A stretch of DNA of 64,000 nt from positions 1 through 64,000 of the forward strand of contig DLPD01000009.1 of the NCBI GenBank assembly GCA_002479785.1, read 5' to 3'. The notes under the pieces were generated by a model that made no database searches, was not told the origin of the DNA, and saw nothing but the letters and a program-made list of their open reading frames with translations. The stretch comes from Cytophagaceae bacterium UBA7467. Its GTDB lineage: Bacteria; Bacteroidota; Bacteroidia; Cytophagales; Spirosomataceae. The translations under genes were made by a program, and so were the position numbers. Positions 1 to 9,427 of this stretch are shown piece by piece; position 1 is the first letter of the stretch; every line of letters begins with the position of its first letter.

Positions 1-44
1 CCTCCCTCCGGACTCCCTCCCTTCGGACTCCCTCCCTTCGGACT
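1..44. repeat. Short tandem repeat, 15-bp unit
   Basis: Two adjacent identical 15-bp copies (GGACTCCCTCCCTTC at 10-24 and 25-39) are flanked by partial copies at 1-9 and 40-44. The following 20-30 bases stay low in complexity, with repeated ACTACTG-like words up to the fur stop codon. This is an intergenic repeat downstream of fur; the array may continue left of the window. No function can be read from it. Confidence 0.7.
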
Positions 45-63
45 ACTGCCCACTGTCTACTAA

Positions 64-480
64 CTACTGACAACTATTACACACCCCCTGAATCAACAAA
101 TTACTCTCTTGTTTTGTGAAGCCAGCAGGCAATTGAATGCTAGGAATATGAACTGTCTCTAGACAGGTGGTTTGGCCACATTGATTGCACTTGAAATGTA
201 CGTGGTCGTGTTGGTGGTTGTGATCTCCTTGGTGGCAGAGTTCCTTGCACAGAGCGTATTTTACGCCACCATTATCGTCTAAAACTTTATGGAGTAAGCC
301 TTGCGTTAAAAAGGTCTTTAATGTGCGGTAAACAGTTACGCGATCGTATTGATCACTTAGTTTTTGTTCTATATCACCTTGGCTTAACGCAAAGTCTACC
401 GCTTGAAAGGTAGCTAATACATCAACACGGCATGGGGTTGATCTCAGGTCAAAATCCGAAAGTGAATACGAAGAACTCAT
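64..480 (-). CDS. Fur-family metal-dependent transcriptional repressor
   Basis: A 138-residue Fur-family regulator. The N-terminal winged helix covers about residues 12-75, with the family-typical segment RVTVYRTLKTF at 47-57. A His-rich stretch (83-95) and two CxxC pairs (C98/C101 and C134/C137) make up the dimerisation and zinc-binding half. These cysteine pairs are the usual structural zinc site. The subtype (Fur, Zur or PerR) cannot be fixed from sequence alone; the short length and two CxxC pairs suit a Zur- or PerR-like member. The start codon directly abuts the stop of the upstream ABC exporter gene, so it is the last gene of the valS-gldB-ABC-fur run. Confidence 0.9.
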   Translation of the reverse strand: MSSSYSLSDFDLRSTPCRVDVLATFQAVDFALSQGDIEQKLSDQYDRVTVYRTLKTFLTQGLLHKVLDDNGGVKYALCKELCHQGDHNHQHDHVHFKCNQCGQTTCLETVHIPSIQLPAGFTKQESNLLIQGVCNSCQ

Positions 481-2289
481 TTAGCCTAAATGTTCAGTTT
501 GCAATTTGACCATATTCTGGTAAATACCTGATTTTTTCTTCATCAATTCTTCGTGAGAACCAGATTCGATGATTTTACCTTCTTCCATTACAATGATTAA
601 ATCAGCTGATCGAATGGTGGATAGCCGGTGGGCGATGATCAAGCTTGTCCGGTTTTTCATTAGTTCTTCTAGAGCTGATTGTACCCATTTTTCTGATTCG
701 GAATCGAGGGCACTGGTGGCTTCATCCAATAATAAGAACTTGGGGTTTTTGAGGATAGCACGGGCGATGGCGATGCGCTGTCTTTGGCCTCCTGATAATT
801 TTACGCCACGTTCACCCACTAAGGTATCCCATTTTTCGGGGAATGATTCGATGAATTCTTTAGCATAGGCTAATTCTGCAGCGGATTCGATTTCGGATTG
901 CGTTGCCCCTGGTTTTCCATAGGCGATGTTCTCGCGGATGGTTCCTCCAAATAGTAATACTTCTTGAGGAACTAGGGCCACCATTTTGCGCCATTCGGTA
1001 ATGTCTATATCTGCGATGGAACGATCACCCAGCGAGATGGATCCTGAGTTTGGCTCGTAAAAACGCATAAATAATTGCGCTAGAGTTGATTTGCCAGTAC
1101 CAGACGTTCCTACTATGGCTACCTTTTGTCCGGGTTCAATGCTAAAGTTAATGCCTTTGATGATTTGAACGGATGGACGGGAAGGGTAGGAAAATTCGAG
1201 GTCTTGTACCTTGATTTGGCCGAATGAAACCGCAGACGAGGAGGAATCACGCGTCAAATCAATCTCCGATGGATCGCCTAAGATTTCTAGAATTCGATCA
1301 GAGGCACCAATGGTCTTTTGTAATTGGGCGTAGATATCACCTAAACCTCCCACCGAGCCACCGATGAAGGCCGTGTAGAAGATGAAGGTCAAAAGATCAG
1401 CCAGAATTAAATCGCCTTGGGCCACTAATGCGGCACCGTACCAAACAACTCCCACGATTCCACCGAACAAAGCGAAGATGACAAAACTGACAAATCCCCC
1501 ACGCAAGGTGGCTGCTTTCAATGCTTCTCCTAATACTTTATTTAATGAAGTGGTATAGCGATCAACTTCGTATTTTTCGTTTGTGAAGGCTTTGACGGCT
1601 TGGATAGAGGTTAATGTTTCCTCTACTATAATGTTCGTATTGGCTAGTTCATCCTGTGCCTTTTTGGAGATCTTTCGAATGAATTTGCCGAAAACGATAG
1701 CTGAAATGACCAGCACCGGGAATGTGGCCAGCATAAATAAGGTAAGCTTCCAGGAGATATAGGTAATTAATGCAACTCCTCCCACTAAGGTAAATACCTG
1801 GCGGAAGAATTCTGCCAAGGTAATGGATAACACATCTTGTAATTGCGTGATATCCGACGTGATACGGCTCATTAATTCCCCAACGCGTCTTTTCTCAAAG
1901 TGGAATATGGGTAGCGAAATAATTTTAGCGTACAAGGTCTGGCGAACATCCCGCATCGCTTTCTCGGAGACTTGCGCAAACGTGTAGATGCGGAAGAAAG
2001 AGAGCATAGCTTGCACAATCAGGACTGCAAAGAAAAACAGGGTAACTTCGTTAATCTTGTAGGTTGATTTGCCCTCAATGACTTTAGTCATCTCACCGAT
2101 TAGCAAGGGGAAGCTGAGGGTAGTTAAGTTCGATAATAACAAGAAAGCCATTCCCACGATGAAGGTCCATTTGTACGGAATGACGAAACGGAATATCTTG
2201 ATGGCCTTAGAAAGACCTTGTTTGCTGACTTTAACGGCATCTTTTGGATCTACTCCTCCGCCTATATCACCGTGTTGTTTTTTTGCCAT
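481..2289 (-). CDS. ABC exporter, fused permease and ATPase (MsbA-like)
   Basis: A 602-residue half-transporter. Six membrane helices lie at about residues 35-325 (type I exporter fold), followed by a nucleotide-binding domain with Walker A GTSGTGKST at 394-402, the signature LSGGQRQR and the Walker B/D-loop LLDEATSALD. Such proteins act as homodimers in the inner membrane and export lipids, lipopolysaccharide precursors, peptides or drugs. The substrate here is not determinable; MsbA-like lipid flipping is only one option. It lies 1 nt after gldB and directly before fur, so the genes are probably co-transcribed. Confidence 0.92.
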   Translation of the reverse strand: MAKKQHGDIGGGVDPKDAVKVSKQGLSKAIKIFRFVIPYKWTFIVGMAFLLLSNLTTLSFPLLIGEMTKVIEGKSTYKINEVTLFFFAVLIVQAMLSFFRIYTFAQVSEKAMRDVRQTLYAKIISLPIFHFEKRRVGELMSRITSDITQLQDVLSITLAEFFRQVFTLVGGVALITYISWKLTLFMLATFPVLVISAIVFGKFIRKISKKAQDELANTNIIVEETLTSIQAVKAFTNEKYEVDRYTTSLNKVLGEALKAATLRGGFVSFVIFALFGGIVGVVWYGAALVAQGDLILADLLTFIFYTAFIGGSVGGLGDIYAQLQKTIGASDRILEILGDPSEIDLTRDSSSSAVSFGQIKVQDLEFSYPSRPSVQIIKGINFSIEPGQKVAIVGTSGTGKSTLAQLFMRFYEPNSGSISLGDRSIADIDITEWRKMVALVPQEVLLFGGTIRENIAYGKPGATQSEIESAAELAYAKEFIESFPEKWDTLVGERGVKLSGGQRQRIAIARAILKNPKFLLLDEATSALDSESEKWVQSALEELMKNRTSLIIAHRLSTIRSADLIIVMEEGKIIESGSHEELMKKKSGIYQNMVKLQTEHLG

Positions 2290-2290
2290 C

Positions 2291-3295
2291 TTATTTTTTA
2301 TCTGCCTCGCCGCGGTAGCCTGAATCCAGGAATAATCGATTGGCTTCTGGGTCGGTCATTATTTTTGCCAAACTTAATCTAGGCTTTTGTTTCCAATATG
2401 CATCCACAATTCGCCAGCCTAACCAACGGCCAATGCTGCCTGGGCAGGCAGGGCCGATTTCGGGGGTTTTCGGACGATCATCTAAATACTTTGCCTTGAC
2501 GTTTTTGTCGCTACTGAATAACAATTTACGATCGATAAAATGTTCCCAAACTTCCTTTTGGAAGGCATTCGTCTCCGCTAATTCTTGATTTGTATAGCCA
2601 AATATCAGACTATCGGGTACAGATGGTAAAATTGTTTTCGCGAAAACGTAGCCTTTGCCATACCAAATCATATCGCTTAGTAAACTCGCATCGTTCTCTG
2701 TTTGTTTGATTAAAAAAGCAGAGTATTGAAGAATAACCTGAGCAACCAAAGCCTTAGGTTCCAAGCGACGCATTTGGTATTCGTAGACATTGGGGGCTTT
2801 ATAAAGGCCACGAGAGCCCATAAAGAAGTCAAGTCCGATGATAATTAAAGAATCTGAAACGACCAGGTTCTGTGCAGTATATTCGCCACCTCCTACGCCG
2901 CCAAAGCCGGAGAATACCGTTCTGATCTTCGGGGTTTTAATGCCAGGAAATTCTTGTTGAATTTTGGTAAAAGCTGCTTTGAGTTCTATTTCGAGTGAAT
3001 CTCCCCCAAAAAAGCTAGGCTCTTGACTCTGATCATAAAATTTTCGCAAGGCAGGATTGCTATATAATCGATATAGATCTTGGGCTAGGAAAGGGGTATT
3101 TTCAGAGGTAGCTCCAAAATAACCTACGCTGATTTCTGGATATTTCGCTAATACCGAGCTCATCTCCGCCTCCGATTTTGCGGCGGCCATTACGCGTTCT
3201 ACGCGCTTAAAATCCCACTGAATGGACTGTCCTTCCTTTTCTGAAGAACAAGACCACAGGAACAAACCGAATAAAATCGCGTAAATAAATTTCAT
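2291..3295 (-). CDS. gldB: GldB-like gliding motility lipoprotein
   Basis: A 334-residue lipoprotein with a type II signal peptide and lipobox cysteine at residue 16 (LFLWSCSS). The C-terminal half carries the GldB hallmarks: a W-x-x-F-I-D-R-K-L-L-F-S segment, then a PGSIGRWLGWRIV segment, and an ending like the family's final SGYR motif. GldB is needed for gliding and T9SS function in Flavobacterium but also occurs in non-gliding Bacteroidota, so motility is not proven. The start ATG overlaps the valS stop by one base (TAATG), which indicates translational coupling. Confidence 0.85.
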   Translation of the reverse strand: MKFIYAILFGLFLWSCSSEKEGQSIQWDFKRVERVMAAAKSEAEMSSVLAKYPEISVGYFGATSENTPFLAQDLYRLYSNPALRKFYDQSQEPSFFGGDSLEIELKAAFTKIQQEFPGIKTPKIRTVFSGFGGVGGGEYTAQNLVVSDSLIIIGLDFFMGSRGLYKAPNVYEYQMRRLEPKALVAQVILQYSAFLIKQTENDASLLSDMIWYGKGYVFAKTILPSVPDSLIFGYTNQELAETNAFQKEVWEHFIDRKLLFSSDKNVKAKYLDDRPKTPEIGPACPGSIGRWLGWRIVDAYWKQKPRLSLAKIMTDPEANRLFLDSGYRGEADKK

Positions 3296-5919
3296 TATCC
3301 TAAACGAGCTAGCAATTCTTGCAGCGACTGAATCTTTGTTTCAGCATCGGCTAATTTTTGTCTTTCACGTTCTACTAAATCCGCTTTCGCATTGGCTACG
3401 AATTTCTCGTTAGCCAGTTTCGCTTCCACTGATTTTTTGAAGCCTTGTAAATAAGCTAATTCCTTCTCGGATTCCGCCTTGACAACCGCAGGATCTTCAT
3501 CATTCGCTAATGGAACGAAGAATTGATCTGCTTTAACGACGAATGTTTGTGCATCAGTCACAGCATCAGCCACAAAAGTGATCGATTCTAAATTAGCTAA
3601 TTTGACTAAAATAGCCTCAACAGGTGCATAGGCTGCCTTGTTTTCAGCCTTGATATGTAGTGGCAAAGCTAATTTAGGCGATAATTGCTTCGAATTACGA
3701 ATCTCACGAACCTTTGTCACTACTTCGAAAACGATATCGAATTGAGTGACTAAGCCAACGTTAACAGGCCCAGCTAACGGGAATTCAGCTTTACAAATCG
3801 ACTCTCCTGCTGCGCGGGTATCGATCACTTGCCAAATTTCCTCTGTGATAAATGGCATATAAGGATGCATCAAACGCATTAAAGAATCGAATAAACCTAG
3901 GGCAGCATGTAGTGTGTCTGCCTGAATTGGGCTTTGGTAAGCCGGTTTAATTATCTCCAGGTATTTACCACAGAAATCATCCCATACTAAGTTGTAGATG
4001 CTTAATAGCGCATCCGATATACGGAATTTGCTGAAGTGATCTTGAACGTCGATGATGGTTTGATTTAATTTCGACTCAAACCATTGGTTTGCCAACACGT
4101 GTTCCGGTAATGATGCTCCCGGAACTACTTCTAAGCCGCGCAATAAACGGAACGCATTCCAAATTTTGTTCGAGAAGTTACGACCTTGTTCGCACAATTT
4201 ATCATCGAATAAAAGGTCATTGCCTGCCGGAGCCGAGAACAATAAGCCAGAACGAACACCATCAGCACCGAATCGTTCAATGAGTTCTAATGGATCAGGC
4301 GAGTTACCTAATGATTTGGACATCTTACGTCCCTGCTTATCGCGAACAATACCCGTTAAATAAACATTCTTGAAAGGTAATTCATCTCTCCATTCGTAAC
4401 CCGCCATGATCATACGGGCCACCCAGAAGAACAAAATGTCCGGACCAGTCACTAAATCATTCGTCGGGTAATAGTACTTAATTTCCTCATTTTCAGGGTT
4501 TTCAATTCCATCAAAAACCGAGATAGGCCATAGCCAAGACGAAAACCACGTATCCAAAACATCAGGATCCTGCGTCAAATCGTCTTCCACTAAGGCATAC
4601 AATTGGTAGGTATCTCTTGCAATTCGCAAAGCTTCTTTTTTATCTTTCGCTACGATCACCGTGCCGTCTTCTAAATAGAAGGCAGGGATTTGCTGACCCC
4701 ACCACAATTGACGGGAAATACACCAATCGCGTACATTTTCCATCCAGGAACGGTAGGTATTTTTGAATTTCGCTGGATGCAATTGAATGTTGTCGTTCAT
4801 GACATTATCCAAAGCCGGTTTCGCCATCTCCTCCATCTTCATAAACCACTGCAATGAAAGCTTTGGCTCGATTACTGCCCCTGTTCTCTCTGAGGTCCCC
4901 ACGGTCGATTTATATTCATCCGTTTTGGTCAAATACCCTTCCTCTGTTAATTGCTTCACGATGCGTTTACGCGCTTCGAAACGATCAACACCTACAAATA
5001 AAACGGCTTTGTCGTTCAAGGTTCCGTCATCATTCAAGATGTCGATAACTGGTAATTTATGTTTCAGACCTAATTCGTAGTCATTCAAATCGTGGGCAGG
5101 AGTCACCTTCAAGCAACCCGTACCAAAATCCAGTGTCACGTATTCGTCCGGAATAATGCTGATTTCACGATCAATTAGCGGAATTCGAACTTTCTTGCCG
5201 TGCAAATGAACATAGCGTTCATCTGCCGGATTAACGCAGATCGCCGCATCCGCCATAATGGTTTCAGGACGAGTTGTCGCAATTGTGACTGATCCGCTGC
5301 CATCTACGAGGGGATATTGGATGTGGTATAATTTAGCCTGAACATCCTTGTAAATCACTTCCTCATCCGATAAAGCGGTTTTTCCTTGCGGATCCCAGTT
5401 TACCATTCGCACGCCCCGGTAGATCAAACCTTTGTTATACAAACGCACAAATGTGTCGATAACCGCTTGGTATAAAGAGGGTTCCATGGTGAAACGGGTA
5501 CGGTCCCAATCACAGGAAGCGCCTAATTTTTTCAATTGATCGAGGATAATTCCGCCGTATTTATCTTTCCATTCGAAAGCATATTTCAAGAATTCTTCGC
5601 GGGTAATGTCGGCCTTAGAGATGCCTTTTTCCTTCAACATGGCTACTACTTTCGCCTCAGTCGCAATCGATGCGTGGTCCGTTCCCGGCACCCAACACGC
5701 CTCTTTGCCTTCCATTCGCGCCTTGCGAATCAAGACATCTTGAATCGTATTGTTCAACATATGGCCCATATGAAGTACCCCAGTGACATTAGGAGGAGGA
5801 ATGACGATGGTGTAGGCCTCTTTGTTCGGATTAGGTTTTGAAGCGAAAAGCTTGTTCTCTAACCAGTAGGCATACCATTTTTGTTCAATTTCCTGCGGGG
5901 CGTAATTCTTATCTATCAT
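3295..5919 (-). CDS. valS: Valine--tRNA ligase
   Basis: An 874-residue class I aminoacyl-tRNA synthetase that charges tRNA-Val in the cytoplasm. It has the HIGH-type signature HMGH at residues 50-53, the KMSKS loop at about residue 530, an editing (CP1) domain in between, an anticodon-binding domain, and a C-terminal coiled coil from about residue 810. Length is normal for bacterial ValRS. It is the first gene of a minus-strand operon with gldB, the ABC exporter and fur. A TAnnTTTG motif lies about 20 nt upstream of the ATG. Confidence 0.98.
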   Translation of the reverse strand: MIDKNYAPQEIEQKWYAYWLENKLFASKPNPNKEAYTIVIPPPNVTGVLHMGHMLNNTIQDVLIRKARMEGKEACWVPGTDHASIATEAKVVAMLKEKGISKADITREEFLKYAFEWKDKYGGIILDQLKKLGASCDWDRTRFTMEPSLYQAVIDTFVRLYNKGLIYRGVRMVNWDPQGKTALSDEEVIYKDVQAKLYHIQYPLVDGSGSVTIATTRPETIMADAAICVNPADERYVHLHGKKVRIPLIDREISIIPDEYVTLDFGTGCLKVTPAHDLNDYELGLKHKLPVIDILNDDGTLNDKAVLFVGVDRFEARKRIVKQLTEEGYLTKTDEYKSTVGTSERTGAVIEPKLSLQWFMKMEEMAKPALDNVMNDNIQLHPAKFKNTYRSWMENVRDWCISRQLWWGQQIPAFYLEDGTVIVAKDKKEALRIARDTYQLYALVEDDLTQDPDVLDTWFSSWLWPISVFDGIENPENEEIKYYYPTNDLVTGPDILFFWVARMIMAGYEWRDELPFKNVYLTGIVRDKQGRKMSKSLGNSPDPLELIERFGADGVRSGLLFSAPAGNDLLFDDKLCEQGRNFSNKIWNAFRLLRGLEVVPGASLPEHVLANQWFESKLNQTIIDVQDHFSKFRISDALLSIYNLVWDDFCGKYLEIIKPAYQSPIQADTLHAALGLFDSLMRLMHPYMPFITEEIWQVIDTRAAGESICKAEFPLAGPVNVGLVTQFDIVFEVVTKVREIRNSKQLSPKLALPLHIKAENKAAYAPVEAILVKLANLESITFVADAVTDAQTFVVKADQFFVPLANDEDPAVVKAESEKELAYLQGFKKSVEAKLANEKFVANAKADLVERERQKLADAETKIQSLQELLARLG

Positions 5920-5937
5920 ATGTGTTCTCTAAGCCTA

Positions 5938-5945
5938 CAAAGATA
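5938..5945 (-). promoter_or_regulatory. Putative -7 promoter element for valS operon
   Basis: TATCTTTG on the minus strand matches the Bacteroidota -7 consensus TAnnTTTG. It would start transcription about 12 nt before the valS ATG. A TTTG word lies upstream, but the 12-bp spacing is too short for a standard -33 box. Confidence 0.4.
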
Positions 5946-5992
5946 ATTGATTTAGGCCAAAGGTCGAGGATGGATTTTAAAACAATTCGCCG

Positions 5993-6000
5993 TAATTTTG
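5993..6000 (+). promoter_or_regulatory. Putative -7 promoter element for crtZ
   Basis: TAATTTTG matches TAnnTTTG and ends 14 nt before the crtZ start, giving a very short leader. No convincing -33 TTTG was found at the usual spacing. Confidence 0.4.
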
Positions 6001-6014
6001 GTTGAAATAGCGTT

Positions 6015-6455
6015 ATGGTATTCATGGGAATTTTACTTTGGTTAGGAACCTTTCTAGGCATGGAAGGGGTGGCTTGGTTCACGCACAAGTACATTATGCA
6101 CGGCTTTATGTGGAACTGGCATGAATCTCACCACGTACACCACAAAGATAAACTCGAGAAAAATGACCTATTCTCGGTTGTTTTTGGGATATCCTCCACG
6201 TTGACAATCATCGTAGGAGCTGAAATACCTGCCTATTGGCCACTATTTTACATCGGATTAGGGATCGCGACCTATGGCATCTTTTATTTCATCTTCCACG
6301 ACATTATTGTGCACCGCCGCATAAAGATCAAATACAAAGCGGGTTCTGCCTACATGAAGCGCATTATGAAGGCGCATTATGTGCACCACGAGGTGCATAC
6401 AAAAAAAGGCGCAGAGGCTTTTGGCTTCCTCTACGCCCCTAAAAAATACCAATAA
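6015..6455 (+). CDS. crtZ: Beta-carotene hydroxylase (CrtZ type)
   Basis: A 146-residue membrane di-iron hydroxylase of the fatty acid hydroxylase/sterol desaturase superfamily. Four histidine clusters are visible: H24-x4-H29, HESHH at 36-40, H95-x4-H100 and HxxHH at 121-125, which matches CrtZ. The family hydroxylates the ionone rings of beta-carotene to give zeaxanthin. Hydrophobic helices flank the clusters. No other carotenoid gene is in the window, so the substrate is inferred from the family. It stands alone, divergent from valS, and ends 2 nt from the convergent cysN stop. Confidence 0.88.
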   Translation: MVFMGILLWLGTFLGMEGVAWFTHKYIMHGFMWNWHESHHVHHKDKLEKNDLFSVVFGISSTLTIIVGAEIPAYWPLFYIGLGIATYGIFYFIFHDIIVHRRIKIKYKAGSAYMKRIMKAHYVHHEVHTKKGAEAFGFLYAPKKYQ

Positions 6456-6457
6456 AC

Positions 6458-7708
6458 TTATTTTACGAATCCTACACCGACCGTTGAATTCGTAAATTCA
6501 TCGATCAAGATGAAGGCACCATTGGCTGGATTAGCTGCGTATTGATCCGCGCTAATTGGTTGTGCAGTGCGCAATGCAATCGTTCCTATCTCATTTAGAT
6601 TCAAAGTATCTACGCCTTGAGTGGACGTTTGAGTTGCTACGTCTAGGCGCTCGGTAATCTGCGAGATTTTTGCTTTTGTGGTATTGATTCCGTGTTGTAA
6701 TAAATAGGTTTTACCTGGGCTTAATGCGGTATGATCTAACCAGCAAACTTGAGCAGAAAAATCTTTCAGCGCGGGTGCGTTTTCTTCTGAAGCTAGAACG
6801 AGTGTGTTTCCACGCGATATATCTACATCTGTTGTCAAGGTAATAGTCACAGAATCTCCGGCAATCGCTTGATCTAATTTTGTCTCAAATTTCTCAATCG
6901 TGGCAATCTTACTTTCTTGTCCAGTAGGCAAAACGCGAATGGCATCACCCACGTTGAAAGTACCCGAGCTGATTTTTCCAGCGTAGCCACGGAAATCGTG
7001 GTAAGCTTCTGTCATCGGTCTCACGACAAATTGAACAGGGAAACGAGCTGGAGCATGTGCTAAACTAGAGGCATATTCAAAGGCTTCTAATTCACCTAAC
7101 AATGTATTGCCCTTGAACCATGGCATTTCGCTGGTTTTCTGCGTTATGTTTTGGCCGTACAAAGAGGAAATAGGTAAGAAACTGATTTCCTGACCTTCGA
7201 AAGTGGTCTGAGCGACTAGTTCTGAAAGACTTTCTTTGATGGTGTTGAATGTGGACTCTTGGTATTGAACTAAGTCCATCTTGTTCACGCAAATAATCAC
7301 TTTCGGGATACGTAGCATCGCGGCGATGGATAAGTGACGTGCCGTTTGTTCCACTACGCCTTGACGTGCATCCACTAGGATTAGGGAAACCTTCGCGTTC
7401 GATGCTCCTGTCACCATGTTGCGGGTGTATTCCACGTGGCCTGGGGTATCCGCGATAATGTATTTGCGGGTAGGCGTAGAGAAATAGATATTCGCTACAT
7501 CGATGGTGATTCCTTGCTCGCGTTCAGCGATGAGGCCATCAGTTAAAAGAGAAAGATCAAGAAAGTCTAGTCCTTTGCGTTTGGAAGCGCTTTCTAAGGC
7601 TTCTATTTTATCTTTTGTAATCGAATTAGTCTCGTATAACAGGCGACCGATTAAAGTACTTTTTCCATCATCAACGGAACCTGCGGTAGCTATGCGTAAA
7701 ATATCCAT
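6458..7708 (-). CDS. cysN: Sulfate adenylyltransferase large subunit (GTPase)
   Basis: A 416-residue EF-Tu-like GTPase subunit of ATP sulfurylase. GTP-binding motifs are GSVDDGKST at 10-18, DTPGH at 87-91 and NKMD at 142-145, followed by two beta-barrel domains. With CysD it makes adenosine 5'-phosphosulfate (APS) from sulfate and ATP, driven by GTP hydrolysis. There is no C-terminal APS kinase domain, unlike the NodQ-type fusion. It is the third gene of cysH-cysD-cysN; the gap to cysD is 21 nt. Confidence 0.96.
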   Translation of the reverse strand: MDILRIATAGSVDDGKSTLIGRLLYETNSITKDKIEALESASKRKGLDFLDLSLLTDGLIAEREQGITIDVANIYFSTPTRKYIIADTPGHVEYTRNMVTGASNAKVSLILVDARQGVVEQTARHLSIAAMLRIPKVIICVNKMDLVQYQESTFNTIKESLSELVAQTTFEGQEISFLPISSLYGQNITQKTSEMPWFKGNTLLGELEAFEYASSLAHAPARFPVQFVVRPMTEAYHDFRGYAGKISSGTFNVGDAIRVLPTGQESKIATIEKFETKLDQAIAGDSVTITLTTDVDISRGNTLVLASEENAPALKDFSAQVCWLDHTALSPGKTYLLQHGINTTKAKISQITERLDVATQTSTQGVDTLNLNEIGTIALRTAQPISADQYAANPANGAFILIDEFTNSTVGVGFVK

Positions 7709-7729
7709 GTGTTCTTGTCTTTGATTGAA

Positions 7730-8644
7730 TTAAAAATACCCTTGTTGTTTTCTCTTTTCCATCGCTGCCTCAGAACGTTTATCGTCAATGCGCGCACCGC
7801 GCTCAGAAATTTCGGCAGAAAGAATCTCTTCAATAATCACATCAATATCGGTAGCATCCGAAGCCACAGCAGCCGTACACGTCATGTCACCCACCGTTCT
7901 GAACCGAACTGTGGCCTCGAACGGAATCTCATCTGCTTCCTTGTTCAAGTACTCAGAATCTGCCCAAAGCATCCCATCGCGCTCGATCACTTGACGTTTG
8001 TGAGAATAGTAGATGCTAGGAATCTCCATTTTCTCTTCTTTGATGTAGTTCCAAACATCTAATTCCGTCCAGTTCGAAATAGGGAACACGCGCACGTTTT
8101 CTCCTACAGCGATGCGGCCGTTCAGCATATCGAATAATTCAGGTCTTTGTCGCTTCGCATCCCACTGCCCAAAATCATCGCGCACCGAAAAAATACGTTC
8201 CTTCGCTCTCGCCTTTTCCTCATCGCGTCTTGCTCCACCGATACACGCATCAAATTTGAATTCTTCGATGGTATCTAGAAGGGTAACCGTTTGAAGTACA
8301 TTGCGTGAAGCGTATTTGCCTGATTCCTCTTTAGCCTTCCCTTGATCAATGGAATCTTGCACATAGCGCACAATTAATTCAGCCCCCGTTTCTTTGGCTA
8401 ACCAATCCCGGAATTCAATTGTCTCTGGGAAATTATGTCCGGTATCAATATGAACCAATGGGAATGGAATTTTACCTGGGAAAAAGGCCTTTTGGGCTAA
8501 GCGCACCAAAGTAATGGAATCCTTTCCACCCGAAAAAAGTAAAGCCGGACGCTCGAATTGCGCTGCCACCTCCCGCAGGATGTAGATGGATTCATCCTCT
8601 AATTGGCGAGGGAAATGACCGATTTTGTCTTGTATTGTTTGCAT
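7730..8644 (-). CDS. cysD: Sulfate adenylyltransferase small subunit
   Basis: A 304-residue member of the PAPS reductase/ATP sulfurylase (PP-loop) family. The nucleotide-binding PP-loop SGGKDS is at residues 38-43, and the sequence ends with the typical CysD C-terminal segment (EKRKQQGYF). It forms the catalytic partner of CysN in sulfate activation. It sits 3 nt downstream of cysH in the same operon. Confidence 0.97.
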   Translation of the reverse strand: MQTIQDKIGHFPRQLEDESIYILREVAAQFERPALLFSGGKDSITLVRLAQKAFFPGKIPFPLVHIDTGHNFPETIEFRDWLAKETGAELIVRYVQDSIDQGKAKEESGKYASRNVLQTVTLLDTIEEFKFDACIGGARRDEEKARAKERIFSVRDDFGQWDAKRQRPELFDMLNGRIAVGENVRVFPISNWTELDVWNYIKEEKMEIPSIYYSHKRQVIERDGMLWADSEYLNKEADEIPFEATVRFRTVGDMTCTAAVASDATDIDVIIEEILSAEISERGARIDDKRSEAAMEKRKQQGYF

Positions 8645-8647
8645 AAC

Positions 8648-9340
8648 TTAGGCGTGTAAACCACATTCTTTTTGGGAATTCTCCCACCACCAACGACCGG
8701 CACGGGGATGTTCTCCCTCCGAAATGGCTCTCGTACAGGGAGCGCATCCGATGGAAATGAACCCTTTCTTGTGTAAGGGGTTTTGGGGAATTTTATGTTC
8801 TTGTAAGTAATTCTCTAATTGATTAAAGTTCCAATCAATCAAGGGGTTGACCTTGAATAATTGGCGATTTTCGTCCCATTCTACAATCGGCATATCAGCT
8901 CTATTGTCAGATTGTTCTGCTCTTAGACCGGTAATCCATACTTTTGCTCCTTGAAGAGCTCTGTTTAAGGGCTCCATTTTTCGAACAAAACAACACTCTT
9001 TTCGGTTCTCTATGGAGGTGTAAAAGGAGTTAAATCCTTTTTCTGCTACCAAGGCTTCCACTGCGGAAGTGTTAGGAAAAAAGGTTTGAAGTGAAATACC
9101 GTATTTTTTGATGGTTAAATCCATCAATTCGTATGATTCTTGAAACTGACGTCCGGTGTCCAAGGTAAAGATCTCGATGTTCGATTTTGTGCTAGCAATG
9201 GCTTGCGTAATCGCTTGATCTTCTTGTCCAAAAGAGGTAGAGAAAATGATTCTTTCACCTGCAAAATAGGATGCGATAAACTGAATTCGCTCAGGTAAAG
9301 ATCTGGAAAGGAGTTCTTTTTCGAGGTTTGCGGGAACCAT
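8648..9340 (-). CDS. cysH: Adenylylsulfate (APS) reductase, [4Fe-4S] type
   Basis: A 230-residue assimilatory reductase that turns activated sulfate into sulfite with thioredoxin or glutaredoxin. It carries the pair C116-C117 and C199-x2-C202, which together bind a [4Fe-4S] cluster in the APS-reducing branch of CysH, and the catalytic C226 in the C-terminal ECGLHA motif. These cysteines and the absence of cysC nearby suggest APS rather than PAPS as substrate. It is the first gene of the cysHDN operon and has a good TAnnTTTG element 16 nt upstream. Confidence 0.94.
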   Translation of the reverse strand: MVPANLEKELLSRSLPERIQFIASYFAGERIIFSTSFGQEDQAITQAIASTKSNIEIFTLDTGRQFQESYELMDLTIKKYGISLQTFFPNTSAVEALVAEKGFNSFYTSIENRKECCFVRKMEPLNRALQGAKVWITGLRAEQSDNRADMPIVEWDENRQLFKVNPLIDWNFNQLENYLQEHKIPQNPLHKKGFISIGCAPCTRAISEGEHPRAGRWWWENSQKECGLHA

Positions 9341-9355
9341 ATCGTGATATTTTCA

Positions 9356-9363
9356 CAAAGGTA
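9356..9363 (-). promoter_or_regulatory. Putative -7 promoter element for cysHDN
   Basis: TACCTTTG on the minus strand fits TAnnTTTG and lies 16 nt upstream of the cysH ATG. The leader is too short to hold a riboswitch. Confidence 0.45.
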
Positions 9364-9427
9364 CACATTGTCTATTGAATAACTATACTAAGTAAATAAA
9401 AAAAATATTTCCTAAATTAAGGGTGTT

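Noticed and set aside
5909..6094. Minus-strand frame of 61 codons between valS and crtZ
   Set aside because: It overlaps crtZ and the valS start and runs through both putative promoters; no signal or domain is visible.
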